A stretch of DNA of 64,000 nt from Microbacterium sediminis (GTDB lineage Bacteria; Actinomycetota; Actinomycetes; Actinomycetales; Microbacteriaceae), in contig NZ_CP038256.1 in the NCBI RefSeq assembly GCF_004564075.1, positions 1,798,001 to 1,862,000 of the forward strand, read 5' to 3'. Below, in pieces: positions 1 through 8,640 of this stretch (position 1 is its first letter; each line of letters starts with the position of its first letter). The translations under genes and the position numbers were made by a program. Under the pieces are notes generated by a model, which had not been told where the DNA came from, did no database searches, and worked only from the letters and a program-made list of their open reading frames with translations.

Positions 1-486
1 CCGCAGCGCGCGCGAGACGAGCTCGCGCACCTCGTCGACCCGCGGCGGGACCACGACGACGTCGGCCGGCGCGGCCGACGCCCCCGCGGCGAGCTTGGCG
101 ATGAGGCCCTGGACCACCTCGGACTCGGCGACGCCGGGCATCGTGCTCGCCAGGCGCAGGCCCGCCAGGAGCGCGGCGGCCTCGCGCGAGGTGAGGCGCG
201 GCGCCCGGTCGAGCGCGGGGGCGTACGTGATCGAGATGCGGTCGCGCTCCTCGAGCAGGTCCCAGTCGATGTCGAACATCTCGTGCGGCATCTGCCAGAA
301 CTCGTCCGAGCCGGGCAGGCCGATCACCGTGAGCTTCTCGACCATCCCGCGCAGCTGGGCGGGCGTGACCCCGAACTCCTCGGCGGCCTCGGCGACGGAG
401 ACCTCGCCGCGCTCGAGCAGGTAGGGCACGAGGGTCAGCAGCAGCTGGACGCGATCGCTCGCGACGAGCGCGGCTCGGCGCTTCAC
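1..486 (-). CDS. pafC: PafC, WYL-domain transcriptional regulator (partial, C-terminus beyond window)
   Basis: About 162 N-terminal residues are visible; the gene runs off the left edge. It starts with GTG inside a GTGA overlap with the pafB stop, so the two are translationally coupled. The N-terminus (VKRRAALVASDRVQLLLTL) leads into a winged-helix-like segment with the phrase EFGVTPAQLRGMVEKL, then a region rich in acidic residues before the WYL part. In mycobacteria PafB and PafC act as one heterodimeric activator of the LexA/RecA-independent DNA-damage response. Identification rests on the adjacency to pafB and on the N-terminal sequence; the effector domain cannot be seen. Confidence 0.88.
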   Translation of the reverse strand, partial: MKRRAALVASDRVQLLLTLVPYLLERGEVSVAEAAEEFGVTPAQLRGMVEKLTVIGLPGSDEFWQMPHEMFDIDWDLLEERDRISITYAPALDRAPRLTSREAAALLAGLRLASTMPGVAESEVVQGLIAKLAAGASAAPADVVVVPPRVDEVRELVSRALR

Positions 487-1466
487 GCGCTCACCCCCCG
501 ATGCAGATCGCGGGTGGCGCGGAGGCGCTCGATGACGGCCTCACGCAGATCGGCCGGCTCGACCACTCGCACCTCCGGCCCGTACGAGGCGAGCTCGTCG
601 GCCAGCACGTGCCGATCGACGTAGGGCACGCGGATCCCCTGGGCCTGCGGCTCCCCGCGGCGCCCGAGCCGCAGCGATGCCTCCGTGCCCGGCTCGACCT
701 CCAGCAGCGCCGACTGCCGCGCCGCGACCTCCTCGAGGCCCCGCTGTGCGCGCTCGCCCGCCCCCTCGCGCAGCGACGGGTCGAACCGCTCGCGGCGCGT
801 GACGACGTCGCCCACGATGCGGCTGAGCAGGAAGGTGCGCGGCCCTCCCGCGTCCACGTCGTGCACGTAGACGTGCCAGCGCGCCTCGTAGTCGACGAGG
901 GCCAGCGGGAACACGCGGCGGCGGCGCGGATGCTCGTCGCCCGGCTTGAGGTAGTCGAACTCCACGGCGGCGCACTCGTCGATCGCCTCCTGCAGCGGTG
1001 CGAACGCCGCCTCGCGGGCGGTCATCCGCGGCGCGAAGCCGAGGATCGGCTCGTCCACGTCGATGCCGAGCGCGCGGATCTTGCGCAGGCCCCGCTGGGC
1101 GTCCTGCGACAGCGATCCCTCGCTCCACACGCTGCCGGCCAGGCTCAGCACCGCGAGCTCCGCGGGAGTGAACTCGAGGTTCTCGGGCAGGTCGTACTCC
1201 GCCTTCGGGATCCGGTAGCGCGCATCGCGCAGGTCGTTCGGGTCGGCGGCGTCGCCGATCGTCTCCACCGGCACGCCCACGCGGCGCAGCTCCTCCTTGT
1301 CGCGCTCGAACATCTTCTCGAGCGCGTCGGTCGAGGCCTCCGCCTGCCGCTGCCGATACCCCGACACGTTGTCGAGGATCTGCTGCTTGGTGAGGCCGAT
1401 CTCCGTCGCCATGAGCGCGACGACGAGATTCAGCTGCCGCTCTTCGGCGGGGATTCTCTCGGCCAC
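483..1466 (-). CDS. pafB: PafB, WYL-domain transcriptional regulator
   Basis: A 327-residue cytoplasmic regulator. Residues about 1-80 form the helix-turn-helix part (QLNLVVALMATEIGLTKQQIL) and the middle third carries the WYL sensor domain (WHVYVHDVDAGGPRTFLLSRI), which is thought to bind nucleic acid. The C-terminal WCX-like part completes the usual length of the family. With PafC it forms the PafBC activator of DNA repair genes in actinobacteria. The stop overlaps the pafC GTG by 4 bases. The name (Pup accessory factor) comes from its place beside pafA in other genomes, not from a proteasome role. Confidence 0.92.
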   Translation of the reverse strand: MAERIPAEERQLNLVVALMATEIGLTKQQILDNVSGYRQRQAEASTDALEKMFERDKEELRRVGVPVETIGDAADPNDLRDARYRIPKAEYDLPENLEFTPAELAVLSLAGSVWSEGSLSQDAQRGLRKIRALGIDVDEPILGFAPRMTAREAAFAPLQEAIDECAAVEFDYLKPGDEHPRRRRVFPLALVDYEARWHVYVHDVDAGGPRTFLLSRIVGDVVTRRERFDPSLREGAGERAQRGLEEVAARQSALLEVEPGTEASLRLGRRGEPQAQGIRVPYVDRHVLADELASYGPEVRVVEPADLREAVIERLRATRDLHRGVSA

Positions 1467-1501
1467 TCGCCCATCCTAGGGAGAGCGAGGGGCCGCCGCG
1501 G

Positions 1502-2488
1502 TCACGACGCGGGCGTCTCCTCCACGCCGACGATGTCGATCACGAAGACGAGCGTGGCATCGGCCGGGATCGTCGCGCCGCTGCCCTGCTCGCCGTAGCC
1601 GAGCTCGGGCGGGATGACGGCCATGACCTGCGAGCCGACCTTCTGCCCCTGCAACGCCTGCTCGAATCCGGGGATCATGCCGCCCGGGGTGGCCAGCAGC
1701 AGGCTGCCGTTCTCCCACGACGAGTCGAAGACGGTCTTCTCGTCCCACAGCACCCCGGTGTACTGCACCACGGCGGTGTCGCCCTCGCCGATCGTGGGGC
1801 CGTCGCCCTCGAGCAGCGTCTGCACGACGAGGTCGGCCGGCGGCTGCGCGTCGGGCACCGTGATGCCGGGACGCCCCTGCGGATCGCGGACCACCGACGG
1901 CAGCCCGCCGCCGGTGTTGTACACGGGCGAGCCCCAGGCCGCCGTGGGGTACACGCGGCGCAGGTCGACGACGGCGATGACGCCGCCCTCCTGCGGGAAT
2001 CCGTTCATGGCGTACTGCGCGCGGGTGGCGTCGGCCACGCCGTCGTCGGAGAGGGCGACGACGGTGCGCGTGCCCTCCTCGGCGCACAGCAGCGCGTCCT
2101 CCAGCCCGGGGAACAGGTCGAGCCAGCGGCTCGTGCTGGTGGGCGTGGGCGCCGCCTCGCCGTACGACGTGCCGATGATGGGGTCGCCGGTCTCGGCGGA
2201 GAAGAACGACATCTCCAGCACGCTCGGCTGGTCGACGTCCTCGATCGCGGCCCCGTCGCCCGTCTCGAGGTCGGCGTACACGGTGCGGTCGGTCTCGAAC
2301 GGCTGCGCCAGCGAGAGCTGCGGCGCCTGGCCGAACTCGCCCGTCACCTCGATCGCCGTCGACACGGCGTCGTTCTCGGCGGCACGCGTGCAGCCGGCCG
2401 ACGAGGTCGCGTCGGAGGCCGGGGCGCAGGCCACCAGGCTCAGACCGGCGAGGGCGGTCAGGGTGAGGACAGCGGGGATCTTACGCAC
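1502..2488 (-). CDS. FKBP-type peptidyl-prolyl isomerase lipoprotein
   Basis: A 328-residue exported lipoprotein. The N-terminus is a lipoprotein signal peptide with a lipobox LVAC and the lipidated Cys at residue 21. Residues about 215-325 form one FKBP domain: VQYTGVLWDEKTVFDSSW, then GGMIPGFEQALQGQKVG and IPPELGYGEQGSGATIPADA, which include the family's typical binding-pocket residues. The middle section is a degenerate second FKBP-like region without clear motifs. It should catalyse proline cis/trans isomerisation of secreted proteins on the outer face of the membrane. FKBP genes sit next to pafBC in many actinobacteria. Confidence 0.9.
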   Translation of the reverse strand: MRKIPAVLTLTALAGLSLVACAPASDATSSAGCTRAAENDAVSTAIEVTGEFGQAPQLSLAQPFETDRTVYADLETGDGAAIEDVDQPSVLEMSFFSAETGDPIIGTSYGEAAPTPTSTSRWLDLFPGLEDALLCAEEGTRTVVALSDDGVADATRAQYAMNGFPQEGGVIAVVDLRRVYPTAAWGSPVYNTGGGLPSVVRDPQGRPGITVPDAQPPADLVVQTLLEGDGPTIGEGDTAVVQYTGVLWDEKTVFDSSWENGSLLLATPGGMIPGFEQALQGQKVGSQVMAVIPPELGYGEQGSGATIPADATLVFVIDIVGVEETPAS

Positions 2489-2533
2489 GCTCTGCAGTCT
2501 AAGCGCGCGATTCCGAACGCCCGAATCGGGCGA

Positions 2534-3541
2534 TCAGTCCTCGGCGCTCTCGGCGGCGCGGCTCGCGGCGGCGATCCGGGCGCCGTCGCGCGCCTTCTCC
2601 GCCTCGCGCACGCGCTTGCGCAGGTTCTTGTCGGTGATCTCGCGATCGCCCACGCCCCCGGGCGTCCAGATCTCGAGGTCCTCGTCTCCGTAGCTGCGCT
2701 TTGAGGCGCGCCGCTTGACCTCGGGCGGGATCGCCCCCGGCGCGAGCTTGCGGGCCGAGATGAGGAAGCCGGTGTGGGCGACCATGCGGTGATCGGGTCG
2801 CACGGCGAGGCCGTCGACGTGCCAGCCGCGCACCATCGTCTCGTTCGCGTCGGGCTCGGTGAACGCGCCCAGGCCGCGGATGAACTCGGCCACGCGCGAG
2901 AGCTGGGTGGCGGTGGCGACGTAGCAGATCACCACGCCGCCGGGCGTGAGCGCGTCGGAGACCGCCGGCAGCACCTCCCACGGCGCGAGCATGTCGAGAA
3001 CGACGCGGTCGACCGACCCGGGCTCGACCGCCTTCGGGAGCTCGTCGGCGAGGTCGCCCTCGCGCACCTCCCAGTACGGCGGCAGCTCGCCGAAGAACGT
3101 CTCGACGTTGGCCAGGGCCACCTCGGCGAACTCCATGCGCCGCTCGAACGAGATCAGACGCCCCTCGGGCCCGACGGCGCGCAGCAGCGAGAGCGAGAGC
3201 GCGCCCGAGCCCACACCCGCCTCGACGACGACGGCGCCGGGGAAGATGTCGGCCTGCGCCACGATCGCGGCGGAGTCCTTCGGGTACACGATCGCCGCGC
3301 CGCGCGGCATCGACATGACGAAGTCGCGCAGCAGCGGGCGCAGCGCGAGGTACTCGTGCCCGGCGCTGTTCTCGACCACCGAGCCGTCGGGCTGGCCCAC
3401 CAGCTGGGCGTGGCGGAGCACGCCGTGGTGGGTGTGCAGCTCACCGCCCTCCTTCAGGGTGATCGTGTGCATGCGGCCCTTGGGACCCGTCAGCTGCACG
3501 CGATCGCCGTACCGGAACGGTCCGCGGGGCTTGTCGATCAT
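2534..3541 (-). CDS. trmI: tRNA (adenine-58-N1)-methyltransferase TrmI
   Basis: A 335-residue class I SAM-dependent methyltransferase that makes m1A58 in the T-loop of tRNA. The N-terminal 80 residues form the small beta domain (MIDKPRGPFRYGDRVQL); the SAM-binding loop EAGVGSG is at residues 107-113 and the acidic motif VDRVVLDMLAPWE follows. The start is ATG at 3541 in an ATGA overlap with the upstream HAD gene; a longer reading frame runs on upstream but only as a shadow of that gene. The tail of about 50 residues is basic and charged. In other actinobacteria trmI sits at one edge of the proteasome locus. Confidence 0.95.
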   Translation of the reverse strand: MIDKPRGPFRYGDRVQLTGPKGRMHTITLKEGGELHTHHGVLRHAQLVGQPDGSVVENSAGHEYLALRPLLRDFVMSMPRGAAIVYPKDSAAIVAQADIFPGAVVVEAGVGSGALSLSLLRAVGPEGRLISFERRMEFAEVALANVETFFGELPPYWEVREGDLADELPKAVEPGSVDRVVLDMLAPWEVLPAVSDALTPGGVVICYVATATQLSRVAEFIRGLGAFTEPDANETMVRGWHVDGLAVRPDHRMVAHTGFLISARKLAPGAIPPEVKRRASKRSYGDEDLEIWTPGGVGDREITDKNLRKRVREAEKARDGARIAAASRAAESAED

Positions 3542-4221
3542 CGGGTCGTCTCCTGCTGGGGGGCGCGGTGCTCGCGGAACAGCGCGGCGAGCGCCTCCGC
3601 GTCGCTGCCGGCCAGGGTGCGCCACACGGCGGCCGCGCCGAGGCCCTCGAGCGGGAGGAGGTTCTCCACGCCGAGCGCGACCGCGCCCGAGGCGATCGCC
3701 GAGCGCAGCCCGTTGGGCGAGTCCTCGAGCGCCACGCACGCGCGGATGTCGACGCCGAGCGTCTGTGCGGCGTGGAGGTAGGGATCGGGGAAGGGCTTGG
3801 GCCGCTCGACGTCGTCGCCGCCGACGATGAGGTCGAACGCGGGGAAGTCGATGAGGTCCACCACGGTACGAGCCATGCGGTGCATCGACATCGTCACCAG
3901 CGCCGTCTTCACGCCCGCCTCGCGCAGCGAGAACAGCAGCTCGCGCGCACCCGGCCGGAACGGCACGCCGTCGGTGCGCAGGCGGTGCACCACCTGGGCG
4001 GTGAGGTGGTCGACGATCTCCTCGGGCGTCATGTCGACGCCCCGCGCCTGGATGATCGCCGCCGAGTCGAACAGCCCGAGGCCGATCAGCTGCATCGCGT
4101 CCTCGTGGGTCCACGTGCCGCCGTAGCTCGCGATGAGCTCGGTCTCCGCCGCGATCCAGTAGGGCTCCGAGTCGACGAGGGTGCCGTCCATGTCCCACAG
4201 CACGGCCTGAGGTGTCATCAC
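3538..4221 (-). CDS. HAD-superfamily hydrolase (beta-phosphoglucomutase/phosphatase-like)
   Basis: A 227-residue HAD phosphohydrolase. Motif I is DMDGTLVDSE (residues 10-19), with the nucleophile Asp10 and acid/base Asp12; motif II is the LVTMS region, and motifs III/IV are RPKPFPDPYLHAA and ALEDSPNGLRSA. The helical cap between motifs I and II is of the C1 type, as in beta-phosphoglucomutase and small-sugar phosphatases. The substrate cannot be read from sequence. It is first in a coupled pair with trmI (4-base ATGA overlap). Confidence 0.88.
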   Translation of the reverse strand: MMTPQAVLWDMDGTLVDSEPYWIAAETELIASYGGTWTHEDAMQLIGLGLFDSAAIIQARGVDMTPEEIVDHLTAQVVHRLRTDGVPFRPGARELLFSLREAGVKTALVTMSMHRMARTVVDLIDFPAFDLIVGGDDVERPKPFPDPYLHAAQTLGVDIRACVALEDSPNGLRSAIASGAVALGVENLLPLEGLGAAAVWRTLAGSDAEALAALFREHRAPQQETTR

Positions 4222-4320
4222 CGACCAAGCCTATCCGGGGCGCACCTGCGCATCAGCCCGGCGCGACCGGCCCCGCCCGCCGCCGAGCGTCGTAGGGTGT
4301 GGGAGACGGAAGGGAGACCG

Positions 4321-5178
4321 GTGACGGGACGCGATCAGCACAGCCTGGGAGGCAGGATCCTCGTGGCGGCCTTCGACGGCTGGAACGACGCGGGCGAGGC
4401 CGCCTCGAACGCGATCGAGCTGCTGCGCCGCGAGGGCGAGTACGAGCCCGTCTTCTCGGTCGACCCGGAGCTCTACTTCGACTACCAGTACACGCGGCCG
4501 ATGATGCAGGCCGACGGCGAGGGCGGCCGATCCCTGAAGTGGCCGGAGGCCACGCTGTACCGGCCGAAGAAGAAGGCGGCCGTGGAGCTGTGGCTGCTCA
4601 CCGGTGTGGAGCCGGCCCGCGCCTGGCGGGCCTTCACGGCCGAGCTGCTCGACGTGGCACTGCGCGAGGACATCACCTCGCTCGTCACGCTGGGCTCGAT
4701 GATGTCGGACGTGCCGCACACGCGGCCGATCGCGGTGACGATGACGAGCGAGAACGACGCCGTGCGCACCGCGCTGGAGCTGGAGCGCAGCACGTACGAG
4801 GGTCCGACCGGGATCATCGGCGTGCTCGCCGACGCGGCCGAGCAGGTCGGCATCCCGGCCGTCGCGCTGTGGGCGAGCGTGCCGCACTACGTCGCGAGCC
4901 ACGCGCCGTCGCCGAAGGCGACGCTCGCGCTCCTCGAGCGACTGGCCGACCTCAGCGCGGCCGACGTGCCCCGGGGCACGCTCGAGACCGAGTCGATGGC
5001 GTGGGAGGCGTCGATCGACGCCGCCGCGGCCGAGGACGAGGACATGCGCGAGTACATCCGCCACCTCGAGGAGAACCGCGACACGGTCGAGTCGCCCGAG
5101 GCCTCCGGCGACGCGATCGCGAAGGCCTTCGAGCGCTACCTGCGCCGCGACGGCGACGACCCGCGCCGCCCCCACTGA
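4321..5178 (+). CDS. PAC2-family protein
   Basis: A 285-residue protein starting with GTG (VTGRDQHSLGGRILVAAFDG). The phrase LVAAFDGWNDAGEAASNAI and the later LVTLGSMMSDVPHTRPI and SVPHYVASHAPSPKATLALL are typical of actinobacterial PAC2 proteins, a family related to archaeal/eukaryotic proteasome-assembly chaperone 2. The C-terminal 50 residues are acidic and helical. No enzymatic residues are evident and its role in bacteria is unsettled. It is divergent from the trmI-HAD pair and convergent with uppP. Confidence 0.88.
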   Translation: MTGRDQHSLGGRILVAAFDGWNDAGEAASNAIELLRREGEYEPVFSVDPELYFDYQYTRPMMQADGEGGRSLKWPEATLYRPKKKAAVELWLLTGVEPARAWRAFTAELLDVALREDITSLVTLGSMMSDVPHTRPIAVTMTSENDAVRTALELERSTYEGPTGIIGVLADAAEQVGIPAVALWASVPHYVASHAPSPKATLALLERLADLSAADVPRGTLETESMAWEASIDAAAAEDEDMREYIRHLEENRDTVESPEASGDAIAKAFERYLRRDGDDPRRPH

Positions 5179-5205
5179 CGCGGGGTGACCCTGCGTCTTC
5201 GCGCC

Positions 5206-5270
5206 GAGACAGCATGTTCGCGCCGAGAACGTGGCGTGACGTCACCGCCTCGGCGCGCAGATGCTGTCTC
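5206..5270. repeat. Long imperfect inverted repeat between convergent genes
   Basis: Arms 5206-5227 and 5249-5270 are 22 bases each with two mismatches. The 21-base loop holds its own perfect 10-base palindrome GTGACGTCAC (5236-5245). It lies between the 3' ends of the PAC2 gene and uppP, so it may end transcription from both sides, although no T-run follows. Confidence 0.75.
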
Positions 5271-5288
5271 GAGGGTTGACCGTCCGGG

Positions 5289-6122
5289 TCAGTAGGCGGA
5301 GAGCACGCCCAGGCCGAGCAGCACCATGAGCACGGCGCCGAGCGCGACCCGGTAGATCACGAACGGCAGGAAGCTGCCCGTCTTGAGGTAGCGCATCAGG
5401 TAGGCGATGACCACCCAGCCCACGACGCCCGCGACGATCGTGGCGAGGATCGTGCCGCCCCAGCCGTACGGGCCCGGGTCGCCCGTCTCGAGTCCCGCGC
5501 GCAGCTCCCACAGGCCCGAGGCGAACACCGCCGGCACCGCGAGCAGGAAGCCGAACTCGGCCGCCGCGGTGCGGTCGTAGCCCAGCGCGCGCGCCGCCGT
5601 GGTGGTGGCGCCGGAGCGCGAGACGCCGGGGACCAGCGCGAGCGACTGGGCGAGGCCGATCGTGAGCCCGTGCGGGTAGGTCACCTGATCCATCGACCGC
5701 TCGCGCCGCGCGAAGTGGTCCACGAGACCCAGGACGATGCCGAAGCCGATGAGCACCGCCGCCACGAGCCAGAGGTTGCGGAAGGTGTCGCGGATGTATT
5801 CCTGCAGCAGGAACCCGAGCACGCCGATCGGGATGGTGCCGACGATGACGACCCAGCCCATCCGCACGTCCGGATCGCTGGCCGGGACCTTGCCCGCCAG
5901 CGACTGCGCCCACTTCTTGATGATCGTGACGATCTTCGTCCAGAAGTACACGAGCACGGCGATCTCCGTGCCGATCTGCGTGATCGCGGTGAACGTGGCC
6001 CCCGGGTCGGCGGCCGAGGGCAGGAACTCGCCGACGATGCGGATGTGCGCGCTGGACGAGATGGGCAGGAACTCGGTCAGGCCCTGCACGAGCCCCAGGA
6101 TGATCGCCTCGATGTACTGCAT
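5289..6122 (-). CDS. uppP: Undecaprenyl-diphosphate phosphatase UppP
   Basis: A 277-residue polytopic membrane enzyme that dephosphorylates undecaprenyl diphosphate and so recycles the lipid carrier for peptidoglycan. Motif I is QGLTEFLPISSSAH (residues 13-26) and motif II is PGVSRSGATTTAARALG; both are the family's catalytic signatures. About eight hydrophobic segments are visible. I chose ATG at 6122 because GAAGGA lies just upstream and the family normally starts a few residues before the first helix; GTG codons at 6140 and 6134 are alternatives. Loss of function in other species gives bacitracin sensitivity. Confidence 0.95.
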   Translation of the reverse strand: MQYIEAIILGLVQGLTEFLPISSSAHIRIVGEFLPSAADPGATFTAITQIGTEIAVLVYFWTKIVTIIKKWAQSLAGKVPASDPDVRMGWVVIVGTIPIGVLGFLLQEYIRDTFRNLWLVAAVLIGFGIVLGLVDHFARRERSMDQVTYPHGLTIGLAQSLALVPGVSRSGATTTAARALGYDRTAAAEFGFLLAVPAVFASGLWELRAGLETGDPGPYGWGGTILATIVAGVVGWVVIAYLMRYLKTGSFLPFVIYRVALGAVLMVLLGLGVLSAY

Positions 6123-6242
6123 GTCGTCCTTCACACTCACCCGTCGCGCCGCTGCGGCACGCCAGGGAAGACCCTATGCCACGCGGGCGGCGCTCCCCCG
6201 GCGCGGACCCTCAGGTTGCGCGAATGCGGGGGTTGTCCCACG

Positions 6243-7535
6243 TCAGTACGAGCGGATGAGATCGGCCAGCACGCGCTGCCCGAACACAAGCGCGTCGATC
6301 GGCACCCGCTCGTCCACGCCGTGGAACATGCCCGTGAAGTCGAGGTCGGCCGGCAGCCGCAGCGGCGCGAAGCCGTAGCCGTCGATCCCCAGCGTCGAGA
6401 GCGCCTTGTTGTCGGTACCGGCGCCCAGCAGGTACGGCAGCACGGGCACGCCCGGGTCGTGGCGCCCGAGGGCCGCGACCATCGCGTCGACGAGCGCCCC
6501 CGAGAACGGGATCTCCATGCCGATGTCGCGCACGACCATCTCGATCTCGATGTCGTCGCCCACGATCCGCTGGATCTCCGCCAGCACCGCGTCCTCCGTG
6601 CCCGGCAGCACGCGCACGTCCACGGTCGCCTCGGCGCGATCCGGGATGACGTTGTGCTTGTAGCCGGCCGTCAGCCCCGTGGGGTTCGACACGGTGCGGA
6701 ACGTCGACTTGATGAACGCCTCCGCCGGCCCCGCGTGCGCGGCCAGGACGTCGGGATCGGTGCTCGTCTCGCCGCTGAGCTCGGCGATCCCGTCGAGCAG
6801 CTGCTGCGTCGTCGCCGTCATCTCCACGGGCCACGCGACCCGGCCGAGCGTGGCGAGCGCCTCCGACAGCCGCGTCACCGCATTGTCGGGGTGGAAGCGG
6901 CTGCCGTGACCGGCGCGCCCGCGCGCGATCAGCTTGATCCACATCAGCGCCTTCTCGCCCACCTGCAGCAGGTAGGCGCTGCGGTCGCCGATCGGGATCG
7001 TGTACCCGCCGACCTCGCTGATCGCCTCCGTGGCGCCCGCGAACCACTCGGGACGATCCTTCACGACGAGCGCCGATCCCTCGACGCCGCCGTTCTCCTC
7101 GTCCGCGAAGAACGCGAGGATGAGGTCGCGCTCGGGCTGCTCCCCCGCCCGCAGCACGTCGGCGACGGCGGTGAGGATCATCGCGTCCATGTTCTTCATG
7201 TCCACGGCGCCGCGCCCCCACAGCATGCCGTCGCGGATCTCGCCCGCGAACGGGTCGACCGACCAGTCCTCGGCGATCGCGGGGACCACGTCGAGGTGCC
7301 CGTGCAGCACGAGCGCCGGCTTGTCGCGGTTGCGACCCTTCACGCGCGCCATGACGTTGGTGCGGCCCGGGATCGGCTCGTAGTACTCCGGCCGTAGGCC
7401 GAGCGATTCGAGGTACGCGCCCACGTACTCCGCCGCCTCCCGCTCCCCCCGCGCGTTCCCGCCGCCGAAGTTCGTGGTGTCGAACCGGATCAGATCCGCG
7501 GCGATGCGCGCGACTTCGGGAAGCTCTTCCGTCAT
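6243..7535 (-). CDS. M20 family metallopeptidase (ArgE/DapE-like)
   Basis: A 430-residue cytoplasmic zinc hydrolase. Metal-binding motifs are visible in order: LVLHGHLDVVPA, WGRGAVDMKNMDAM and FADEENGGVEGS, with the catalytic Glu in the last. A dimerisation domain is inserted in the middle and the C-terminal lobe carries LLGAGTDNKALSTLGIDGYGFAPL. ATG at 7535 is preceded by GGAG; an in-frame TTG nine bases upstream is less likely. The substrate (dipeptide or N-acyl amino acid) is not predictable. It is unrelated in position to the two other M20 genes of the window. Confidence 0.9.
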   Translation of the reverse strand: MTEELPEVARIAADLIRFDTTNFGGGNARGEREAAEYVGAYLESLGLRPEYYEPIPGRTNVMARVKGRNRDKPALVLHGHLDVVPAIAEDWSVDPFAGEIRDGMLWGRGAVDMKNMDAMILTAVADVLRAGEQPERDLILAFFADEENGGVEGSALVVKDRPEWFAGATEAISEVGGYTIPIGDRSAYLLQVGEKALMWIKLIARGRAGHGSRFHPDNAVTRLSEALATLGRVAWPVEMTATTQQLLDGIAELSGETSTDPDVLAAHAGPAEAFIKSTFRTVSNPTGLTAGYKHNVIPDRAEATVDVRVLPGTEDAVLAEIQRIVGDDIEIEMVVRDIGMEIPFSGALVDAMVAALGRHDPGVPVLPYLLGAGTDNKALSTLGIDGYGFAPLRLPADLDFTGMFHGVDERVPIDALVFGQRVLADLIRSY

Positions 7536-7581
7536 GCGCTCCAACCTACCGGGCGGGTTGTGTCATGCCGGGCGGTGACCC

Positions 7582-7662
7582 CTCGGGCTCGTCGACCGGA
7601 GGCGCGAAGCGCCGGAGCGGAGACGGGTTGAGCGCAGCGGCGCAGCCGCGGAGTCGAAACCT
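7582..7662. repeat. Dispersed repeat, copy A
   Basis: GC-rich element with the modules GGCTCGTCGACCGGAGG, GCGCGAAGCGC, GGAGACGGGTTGAGCG and GGAGTCGAAACC. The same modules recur at about 8213-8278, 23818-23892 (inverted), 23938-23976 (inverted, short) and 24007-24077. It sits between the divergent M20 and small membrane protein genes. It is non-coding and no transposase is nearby. Confidence 0.7.
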
Positions 7663-7718
7663 GGCGGGGTCCGCCCATTGCCGCTGCGCTCGTCGCGCCG
7701 CGTCCCTACGATGGGCGC

Positions 7719-8186
7719 ATGATCATCTGGAGGGGATGGGGCGTCCTGGCGTTCGTCTACGGCGCCATCGCGATGATGCTGTTCGCCGGACTGGCGAGCA
7801 CCATGGTGGCGGAGTCGGCACTGCCGTTCACGATCGCCGCGGGCCTGGCGATCGCGGCCGTCGCGACCTGGTTCACGGGCCAAGCACTCAACGTGACACA
7901 GCCGCAGAAGAAGATCGACGAGTGGCACGCGGCCCGGCGGCAGCAGCTCGACGCCCTGGTGTCCTCCGGGCAGTTCCAGCTCGCCCCCGGCCAAGCGCCG
8001 CCGAGCTCGCTGGAGGAGGCACGGGCGCAGAGCGAGCAGCTGCTGCAGCACGAGCTGCAGCAGGCCCAGCGGGCGCGCAACGGGCACACCCTGTTCTGGA
8101 TCCCGATGCAGTACTGGGCGTTCATCTTCGCCGGCATCGCGGTGGTGGTGCTGGTGCTGGGGATCGTGGGGGTTGTGCGCGGCTGA
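7719..8186 (+). CDS. Small membrane protein of unknown function
   Basis: A 155-residue protein starting MIIWRGWGVLAFVYG. Two hydrophobic helices fill residues 5-55, a polar Gln/Ala-rich stretch with coiled-coil character (EEARAQSEQLLQHELQQA) follows, and a third helix (FIFAGIAVVVLVLGIVGVV) ends the chain. I do not recognise a named family. Similar short proteins are common in Microbacteriaceae. It stands alone, flanked on both sides by dispersed repeats. Confidence 0.75.
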   Translation: MIIWRGWGVLAFVYGAIAMMLFAGLASTMVAESALPFTIAAGLAIAAVATWFTGQALNVTQPQKKIDEWHAARRQQLDALVSSGQFQLAPGQAPPSSLEEARAQSEQLLQHELQQAQRARNGHTLFWIPMQYWAFIFAGIAVVVLVLGIVGVVRG

Positions 8187-8640
8187 GGCGAACGGGTCCG
8201 CGCGAGGATGGGTCGTCGACTGGGAGGAGCGAGCGGAGACGGGTTGAGCGGAGCGGCGCAGCCGCGGAGTCGGAACCTTTCGGGGATCCGCTCGCGTCGC
8301 TGCGCTCGCTCGGCCGTGGTTGCGGGCGTTGTGGGTTTGCGGGGGTCGGGTCCGCGAGCGTCGCTTCGCTCGCTCGCTCGGCCCTGGTTGCGGGCGTTGT
8401 GGGTTTACGGGGGTCGCGTCCGCGAGCGTCGCTGCGCTCGCTCGCTCGGCCCTGGTTGCGGGCGTGGTGGATTTGCGGCATGGAGCCCAGGGGAACGGCC
8501 ATGCTCCGCGGCCCCTCGGGCCGCTCCGCTTGTGGTCTGAGGCGGACTTGGTCCCTGTCGCTTCTCCAACCGTCGCATTCGCGACGGCTGGAGCCTCTGC
8601 TCCAGGGGCCCTTTGGGTGAAAGTCCGCAACCTCGCGTGC
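8187..8640. repeat. Non-coding repeat region: dispersed element copy B and 68-base tandem repeat
   Basis: No gene is supported here. Bases 8213-8278 are copy B of the dispersed element (GCGGAGACGGGTTGAGCG, GCGGAGTCGGAACC). Bases about 8283-8475 hold just under three copies of a 68-base direct repeat; its TGGTTGCGGGCGTTGTGG core begins at 8317, 8385 and 8453, with GCTCGCTCG runs between. The remaining 165 bases to the terminator contain a short palindromic CTGGAG/CTCCAG section but nothing else I can name. Confidence 0.75.

Noticed and set aside
501-1598. Long open frame antisense to pafB and other long antisense frames throughout the window
   Set aside because: They are Arg/Ala/Gly/Pro-rich shadows typical of GC-rich DNA, lack motifs and lie opposite genes with clear families.
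8283-8475. Direct repeats as a CRISPR array
   Set aside because: The unit is a continuous 68-base tandem repeat without unique spacers and no cas gene is near.
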